A stretch of DNA of 64,000 nucleotides from Choristoneura fumiferana (lineage: Eukaryota > Arthropoda > Insecta > Lepidoptera > Tortricidae). A program made the translations under genes and the position numbers. This document shows positions 57,095 through 64,000 of the stretch, piece by piece; within the stretch, counting starts at the first letter, position 1, and the number at the start of each line of letters is the position of its first letter. The notes beneath the pieces are model-generated. The model ran no database searches, was not told the DNA's origin, and saw nothing but the letters and a program-made list of their open reading frames with translations. The stretch spans positions 7,400,514 through 7,464,513 of the forward strand of contig NC_133476.1 of assembly GCF_025370935.1 (NCBI RefSeq). Reading direction: 5' to 3'.

Positions 57095-60000
57095 CTAAAA
57101 AAATATCATTTTATTAAAAATATTTCCGTTATCACCAGTGATCGGATAATCGGATGCATATTTACCTACCTAAAGTTTGTTTTTAGCTATAAAAGCATGG
57201 AAATAGCTTCTTAAAATAATTTATTTGGAGAAAAAAATCCTGGCACGGGATCCCGAACTATGTATGCATATATTTAATTTGCGTTAATATTGGATCCCTG
57301 ATACAAATAGGTGTGTATGTGTGTATTAATTATTATTATTATTATATTTAGCCTATAACTGTGTGTATTAATATAAAGTAAATATTTTTTTCAGAAACTA
57401 TATTTCGTTGTACCTACTTTTAACATTAGTTACGTAGATCTCAAAAATGCATTAGTTTCTATAGTCGAAAAACTGAATTTCGCAATCCCGGAATCGCGGG
57501 ATTTTTACGATAGCAAAGTGCTTTCCATATTAGCCAATACCTGAACTTTAGGTAAGTATGTTTTAATGTTTATTTGGGCACAAACGGTACAATTGAACTT
57601 AGATCTTACATTAACCAATAAAGATGCCACCGTTAGATAATACATAAAAATGAAAATGGTTAAATATGCATCCGATTATTCGATCACTGGTTATCATATA
57701 AGGTAGCCATTTAAATAAGTTTATGGTAAAAAAATAATTTTTAACCTTTTCGCCGACACGTCAAATACAAAACACATCACCCATACGCCAGACTTCTATA
57801 GTGCTAAAATTGAACCTTAGCACAAATGAACGAAGGTTGCTTTTGCATTGAAGTAATGGAAGTATACAGGGTGTAACATTTATATCGGTCAGTATGGGAA
57901 AGTCTGAAACTATAAGACATACGAAGATCTGTTCTTAGGAACCATGTCATCGATTTTAATAAGAAGAAAAACTGCATTCATACATTTGCAAAAAAAAATT
58001 TTTACTCAGTTCAGGAATCGAACCCGGTCGTTTTGAAAAATAAAACATACTTTATTTCTATTTCGATATGGGTAGTGAAGGTCATAAGCAATATATGTTA
58101 CTTTGAAACACGATATCTAGAATGAATAAAGTTTTATTTGCAAAACATCCGGGTTCGGTTCGAGCTTAGTACAAGTTTCAAGTTTTTGAAAATGTATGGT
58201 TGCAGTTTTTCTTGTTATGAAAATCAATGACATGGTTCCTAAGAACGGATCTTCTTATGTATTATAGTTTTAGACTTTCCTATACTGACCGATATGAATG
58301 TTACACCCTGTATATAGGTCGTCGGCGTGGAACCTGCGGTGCGTATATATGAGTTGTTGGCGTCGAAAGGTTAATAAAAGCTTTTTTTGCTGGATCCTGG
58401 CCGGACTACCAGGATGTTATTACCATATTATTGTATTGTCACGCAAATTACATAAGTATGCCAAATTTCAAGGCAATCCGACCACTTAACTTAATTTAAC
58501 TATATGAGAACTAAACAGACGACCTTGCGAGTCCGTTTAACTAATACGAAGCCAGAGCCGAGTCTAATATAAAGCTTTTCTCAAAAATGGTGAAGGAAAA
58601 AACGAAATTAGAATAAACCTTTTCTCAACAAAATATATTATGACATTTAATTTTATTCCAATCAAATTTTTCATGCTTTCCGGCCTTTTTTCATTAAAAA
58701 AACAGCCCGGTGTATTTTTCCACCGAAAACACCACAAGCTGTTTCAGATCCAATAAAAAAGTCTGGAGTTCCAACAAAATAACTGATAGCAGTGCCAACA
58801 TCTCCATGGCCTTTTTCACTTTTTAAAAAGTTTGAGACTCGACAATAATAGCTAGCGCGCCTGCAATCTTTTTAACTTTTTAATTTCTCACTGACCAAAA
58901 ACTTAGCCTTCTGATATTATGTCAGGAATAATGTAGACTTTTACGGAAATTTTTGAGAAACAGCTTTTAAAATAGGCCATTGTCATTCGTCTGTGCACCA
59001 GTCTAATTACCGTGTCGCATTGTTATCCGTTAATAGTGACGTGGCAGTAATACAGAGTGAGAGAGAGATATGAGCATGACCGCCATTCCTCTTTCGAATC
59101 AAACAGTCTAATTACAGCGTTGCGAAAAAACAGCGACACGGTAATTGAACTTGTGCACAGAGGAACAAGAATAACAGGAATTATTTGCTACAAAATTACC
59201 TGTAAGACTTAATCCTTCTCTTATTTGATCTGTGGCTTGAACTGCCATTGAATAGACTGGTTTGCAAAATACTATAATGTGGTCTTCGTTTGTTTTCTGC
59301 TTGAATGCATTTATGATAAGGTCCAGAGTGCTCATATCGGTATTTAGTTCTTTGCTTACAGCTGCAATGTCAATCGATGATATATTTCTATCAACAACTT
59401 GAGGGAAATGCGACTGAGTAAGCTCTTTGATGTTGACACCAATTTTCTTGGCAAACCTGGAATCGTAAAACATGAGATTTCAAAAGTAATTGGTACCTAT
59501 TCATAGGTAGAGTCATTCCATTCACGATGACGTGTGCCGTGGCTCTTGTTACAGTGTCATTAATGTCTAATTTTGACAAAATAACGCGTCTTCGTGGATG
59601 GCACCAGGTATATTTGTTTTACACTGTCTTAAAATTAATCCAGCATATTCGACTAGACTAGACGTTTGAGCAAGTTTGACTGACCGCATCTGTACCTCTG
59701 AACCGCGTGCGTGCGTGTTGGTTACTACTTCACTCTAAAACGGCTGAACTGATTTGTATAAATTTGGCATGTAAATAGTTGGACGTCTAGAACATCACAC
59801 AGGGTACTTCTTATTCCGATGTTCTCACCCACGTAAAATCCTAAAATCTTAACCGCAAAATTTAGAGATATTAAATTCGCAAGGGAGTTCACTGTTCGAC
59901 TTACAACATGAATGAAGACCACAATGTAATTTTTAGAAATTCCTATGGGCATTTAGTAAAATTCCGGTATTTTAATTCAACTACGACATCTAATGGGTTA

Positions 60001-63000
60001 CACATGCGAAGCCGCGGATTGTCTAGTAGTATTATAACATACAATTTAGCAATTCCATAACTTTCTGGATGGATAATTGTAGCGTCAAGTGGCTCACTTC
60101 CTCCTAAAACCTTGAGAAAACCGGCACATTGCTGAAATGTCACTTTGCCAATGCCTGTCACTTTAAGTATTTCAGCTCTTGCACTGAATCCGCCATTATC
60201 GTGACGATAACTTAAAATCTTTTTCGCTCTTCCTTCGTTTAGCCCCGATATTCGCCTGAAAAACAAACAGATATCATATATTACCAATATATATTAATAT
60301 CAAATAAACACTCGAAAACACTCAAAATTACTCAACTTCAGTTAAGAAAACAATAATTTACCTCAGCAGAGCTACAGAAGCAGTATTGATATCAACACCA
60401 ACTAAACTGACAATTTTTTCAACTGCACAATCTAATGCAGAGTCCAACATCTTTGGTGGAATATCGTGTTGGTAAAGTCCAACGCCTAGGTTTTTCGGGT
60501 CAACCTAATAAATAAATAAAAAAAAATAATTAAGTAATTAGGTATGCTAAATTCAAATTAACTTAGAGCCATTGAAAATGAGAGTCATTGACAACAACTT
60601 ACTTTGATCAATTCTCCTAAAGGATCTAGTACTCTCCTGGCGATTGATAAAGCCGAAATTAGATTTGGGTCCATGTTTGGATGTTCCTGAAAAGTTAAGC
60701 AACATACTTACATAAATACATTGTTAGACAGTACAAAAGCTTATTTATTTTAAAAATATGTGTTTATCTTACCTTTTGAGCTTCTTTACTAATGGAATAA
60801 ATAGACGCTCCTTGTTCTGGCACAATAATAACTGGTATATTTTGTGATATAGCCTGGAACTTTAGCCAGGATTCTGTTTCACGACAGGCTGTTCCATTAC
60901 CTAAACCAATCAATTCTACTCTGAAATGATGATTCCATTAAACATATATCATATGGCATTAGTTAGTGTATCCTTGTTGCAAATTAAATGAGATAAAACA
61001 TACTTATTTTTAGTTAGTAGATTTTTCAGCTGCATAGCTGCTGGGTCATTTGGTATATTACGACTCAGATTTGGATAAATAGTAACAGCATCCATCTTTT
61101 CACCATCAGAATCTATGACGCCTACCTAAGAAAATAGTAAAATTAAAAATGGTTGTTTGGCATATTAACATTGATGGCATTGTTTCAATTATAATTTACA
61201 TAGCATAGATATATTCAGTCTCCATATATTCACCTTACAACCAGCTTTAAAACCAGGGTCTAAACCAGCTATTCTCCTATTTTTTATAGGTTCAGTTAAC
61301 AAGTACTTTTCCAGATTGTTTGTAAAAGTTTTTACGGCCTCTTTCTGAGCTGCTGTTGTTAGATCAGCCCTAACTTTTCTAGAGAGCCACGGTTTGATAA
61401 GGCGATTGTATGCGTCGTCCAGGCCTTTGCGAACCCAGTGACTGCTTTTCCACAAAGACAAGCTAAACCTGTAAAATTAATCATACTTACATACTTTTTA
61501 CTGATAGATTTTGCAAATAACATTTATTTTTATGTAAATTAAATATGAAGTTGAAGTTTTTTTTTTTTTTTCATGTCGTTTCAAGCCACTAGAGCCATAG
61601 AACATACAAAACAATACAATAATAATCTAAAGATACAATATAAAATAGGTTAGGTTTTGTAAAGGGAAAGGATGAGCAGATCCTTAATGTGCGCCAAATC
61701 GTTGAGAAGGCCCGAGAGTTCAACAAGCTGGCATGCATTTGCTTTGTCGATTTCTCGAAAGCGTTTGACACGGTGAAGTGGCCTGTACTTTGGGAGGCTC
61801 TAGTTTTGTCAGGGCTGTATCCACTTGTTTAACATCTACACAGAACTTATTATGAGAATAGCACTTGAAAAGTGGCCAGATGAAATCAGCATTGGAGGTC
61901 AGAGGATTTCAAACTTGCGATACGCATACGACACCACCCTGTTTGCAACTAGCATCGAGAGAATGGAAACTCTGCTAGGAGGGATGGATCAAGTTAGTCT
62001 TCATTTCGGTTTGAAGATAAATCGCAACAAGACTAAGATTATGATTGTTGCCAGAGCTAATAACAACTCGCCGGACGTTACTCATGTTGCAAGTTGTGAA
62101 GTTGTCCAATCATATATTTATTTGCGGGCCAGCAGGGCTACTACGAAACTCGAAGTTCGTATCGTACCGTCCTTCTCGCTCCCGTATTAAATAGTAGGTA
62201 TAGGTGTCAGAGGGACCGCACGACACGAACTTCGAGTTTCGAGTTTCGTAGTAGCCCTGCAGTGCCGGATTTATATTTTGTAAGAGTGTATGCTACTTTA
62301 TTTCCGCCGCCCCATCTCTGCTCTCCAACATACCTATTTTCTCGTCTTCTGAAATTTGCCGCCCCTAGGCCGCGGCCAATACGGCCTATTGACATATCCA
62401 GGACTGCTGGGGGCACTTATTTCAAACAACGATGGATGCGCCGATGAGATAAAACGGCGTATGGTTAGCACTAGGTCCGCCATGGACAGGTTGAGGAAAA
62501 TACCTATGGAGAGACAGCATCACAAAAGCCACAAAAATGCGACTTGTTAGGGCACTTGTGTTTCCCATATTTCTTTACGGTGCAGAGACGTGGACGCTAA
62601 GAGAAAGCGAGAAAAAGAAAATAGACGCCTTGGAAATGTGGTGTTGGAGTTTATCAGGAACTCAACATCAAGGAACGTCTTTCTTCCATGCTACAGGGCC
62701 GTATTCTCTATTTCTGCGAACACGTCTCGTCGAGATGATACATCTGTCGAGCGACGGTGGTGCAGGGTAAGTTGAGGGCACAAGAGCTCGAGACAGATCG
62801 CCGTATGGGGACGGATAGTGTAGTGTGCCACATTACCACCCCGGATATGACGACCACGACCACTCTTAAGTGTTATGACTAAGAAGAGATAAAATATATA
62901 TGTTGCTATTTTCACTTTGAAAAAACTAGCTGTAGGTATGGTCAAGGACTTTAATTAATGACCCACCATGGAACCTTTTCAGAGGAAAAGTCATTACAAT

Positions 63001-63711
63001 TTTCCTTGTTAATGAATGCAATGTCACTCACTATGACATTTACTGTGAAATTGTTTCATGGTGGCTTCATGAATTGGAGTCCTCGACCATACTACATAAA
63101 ACTCATGTTCATAGAGATACCTTTCCAACTTGTGATGAAACCAATCAGGAACTACTATTTTAACCGATAATATTTTTTCATCCTCTCCTCTGTTTAATGC
63201 CAGTGTTTGATGCGGCTTAACAAACTGCACAGGACACTTCCATTCAAAATACAACTGGTATGTGTCTGGATCAGATTTGCTATCAAACTTTTTGTTTTCA
63301 TCTTTAGGTTTTGTAGAACTTTTTGTGCGGCTGCTTTGTAATGTAAATCTGGTTTCCTCTTTTCTGTAAGAGATATTATGTTTGCTATACTAAACTACAG
63401 GTGTTTTACATTTTTTATTTCAAACATTGCAAATATTGCAATACCCATGAATCATGTAGAACTCTTAACACAAAATTTACTCACAAGTCTCTCATATGTT
63501 CAAGTACTCTAGTATCCTTGTATATTATGTCAGCCACTATATGTGTTATGTGATTTTCAACTTTTTCCACAGAAGACAATTCTTCACTGTCACTACATAA
63601 AGTTGTTAAGTTGATATAGTCACCATTAAGCAGCTTAATGGCATATGGCTCTAAGCCAAGATTGCGTGCTTTCTCAGCTAGTGATAAGGAGTGGGTTTTT
63701 AAAGGTGCATA
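56907..63711 (-). CDS. SRBD1: SRBD1, Tex-family S1 RNA-binding protein (5' end outside window)
   Basis: Animal homologue of bacterial Tex, a nucleic-acid-binding protein tied to transcription or RNA processing; the animal protein's role is poorly known. Exons, 5' to 3': 63485-63711, 63121-63363, 61234-61468, 61004-61125, 60773-60920, 60603-60686, 60362-60504, 60043-60255, 59200-59456, 56907-57094. Domains in order: Tex N-terminal helical region (APLKTHSLSLAEKARNLGLE, then HQTLALNRGEDEKIL), central helical region, RNase H-like YqgF domain (RIAGLDPGFKAGCK, VGVIDSDGE, GNGTACRETESW), helix-hairpin-helix region (NLGVGLYQHDI, SGLNEGRAKKILSYR, GFSARAEILKVTGIG), and a C-terminal S1 fold (VVRNVVPFGCFVDCGVGENG to LRLERILD, stop TAA). 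All junctions keep frame. The first exon(s) lie beyond 64000. The domain order and length fit SRBD1 well. Confidence 0.9.
57865..58313. mobile_element. TA-flanked full-length palindromic element (Tc1/mariner-like)
   Basis: Starts TACAGGGTGTAACATTTATA and ends GAATGTTACACCCTGTA. The arms pair along most of the 449 bp (for example GGTTCCTAAGAACGGATCTTC against GAAGATCTGTTCTTAGGAACC). TA on each side. Located in the last SRBD1 intron. Confidence 0.8.
59508..59612. repeat. Short dispersed element, copy 2
   Basis: Second copy of the element at 5643-5738, same orientation, about 85-90 percent alike by eye. It lies just beyond the SRBD1 exon that starts at 59456. Confidence 0.6.
59725..60020 (+). 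mobile_element. Degenerate Helitron-like element
   Basis: Contains TTCACTCTAAAACGGCTGAA, GGACGTCTAGAACATCACAC, TTCCGATGTTCTCACCCACG and ends ATGCGAAGCCGCGGATTGTCTAG. One internal unit only. Its end is about 20 bp from the SRBD1 exon ending at 60043. Confidence 0.5.
61700..62880 (+). mobile_element. Broken RTE-type LINE (reverse transcriptase fragments)
   Basis: Lies antisense in SRBD1 intron 61469-63120. Translated pieces: FVDFSKAFDTVKWPVLWEAL (RT block), FNIYTELIMRIALE, ISNLRYAYDTTLFATSIERM (catalytic YxDD box read as YAYD, first Asp lost), GLKINRNKTKIM, then after interruptions DEIKRRMVSTRSAMDRLRKI, then RLVRALVFPIFLYGAETWTL and the ALEMWCW end typical of RTE/BovB-like elements. The frame is broken by a 129-bp palindromic MITE (62132-62260), a further foreign piece to about 62420, and small shifts. 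Dead copy. Confidence 0.75.
62132..62260. mobile_element. Palindromic MITE inside the LINE, copy 2
   Basis: Starts GCAGGGCTACTACGAAACTC and ends GAGTTTCGTAGTAGCCCTGC, the same family as 32266-32398. It interrupts the LINE reading frame, so it inserted later. Confidence 0.85.
62938..63091. mobile_element. MITE with TATGGTC ends next to an SRBD1 donor
   Basis: Left TATGGTCAAGGACTTTAATT, right GGAGTCCTCGACCATA; the arms also share CCACCATGGAAC and its inverse-like GTTTCATGGTGG. It ends 29 bp from the 3' end of the SRBD1 exon at 63121, inside the intron. Confidence 0.6.
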
Positions 63712-64000
63712 CTGAAAATAAGTCAGTATATTAATATCATTTTGACCTATACTTGACCTGAAATGTATATTTCAGAATCAAATTATTATTATTATTATTT
63801 ATATTTATAACAGTGGGAGCATTCTACACTTCCACTGAACATAGATAAGTTAGTGGTTAGTTTTGTAACTAAGGGACCCCCCCCCATACATCCCTGTATT
63901 ATTATTATTCTTTTTGTGTAATTATTTCTTTCATTTTATGTATTGTAAGTATTTTATTTGTAATTATTTTATTTTGAAAAAATGAGTTCCTGCCAAGTTT
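63712..64000 (-). other. SRBD1 intron reaching the window edge
   Basis: AT-rich sequence with an (ATT)n tract and a short C run. No exon is visible. The remaining 5' exon(s) of SRBD1 should lie to the right of the window. Confidence 0.6.

Noticed and set aside
1..64000. CRISPR arrays, bacterial operons, phage or viral genes
   Set aside because: No regularly spaced repeats, no ribosome binding sites ahead of long open frames, and no viral gene was recognised. The intron-rich structure is animal.

Overview
This is a piece of an animal nuclear genome, most likely a moth or butterfly. The sequence is AT-rich, genes are split into many short exons with GT-AG introns, and the non-coding DNA is packed with repeats characteristic of Lepidoptera: a tRNA-headed SINE, Helitron-like elements whose ends resemble the lepidopteran Lep1 family, RTE-type LINE pieces, and many short palindromic (MITE-like) elements. 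No bacterial operon, CRISPR array, rRNA gene or viral gene was seen.

Four protein-coding genes were reconstructed exon by exon. (1) Minus strand, 19833 to 4117: an IA-2/PTPRN-type receptor pseudophosphatase of dense-core vesicles, 22 exons, about 1021 codons. (2) Minus strand, 46583 to 32557: an ACK-family non-receptor tyrosine kinase (SAM-like, kinase, SH3, long disordered tail), 10 exons, 980 codons. (3) Plus strand, 47346 to 56644: a protein with ASH/MSP-like beta-sandwich repeats resembling the flagellar protein CFAP65, 25 exons, 1269 codons. (4) Minus strand, 63711 to 56907 and running off the right edge: SRBD1, the animal Tex homologue, 10 exons seen. In genes 1 to 3 the summed exon lengths are exact multiples of three and the exon phases agree, which supports the models.

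Layout. 1-4116 is intergenic, with a SINE and Helitron-like pieces. 4117-19833 is the IA-2 gene with transposon-filled introns. 19834-32556 is a 12.7 kb intergenic stretch with about ten recognisable repeats, including a hAT-like MITE with intact 8-bp target duplications and a THAP-domain transposase relic. 32557-46583 is the kinase. 46584-47345 is a shared head-to-head upstream region. 47346-56644 is the CFAP65-like gene, which converges tail-to-tail with SRBD1 across only 262 bp.

The four genes do not form an evident pathway. The most notable observations concern how mobile elements and gene structure meet: a MITE inserted inside a 5' splice site that it leaves working, other MITEs within 20-30 bp of donors, a nested TTAA-flanked MITE inside a Helitron, a GC-AG intron, and a partial exon duplication in IA-2. 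I did not find a convincing, previously undescribed molecular system.
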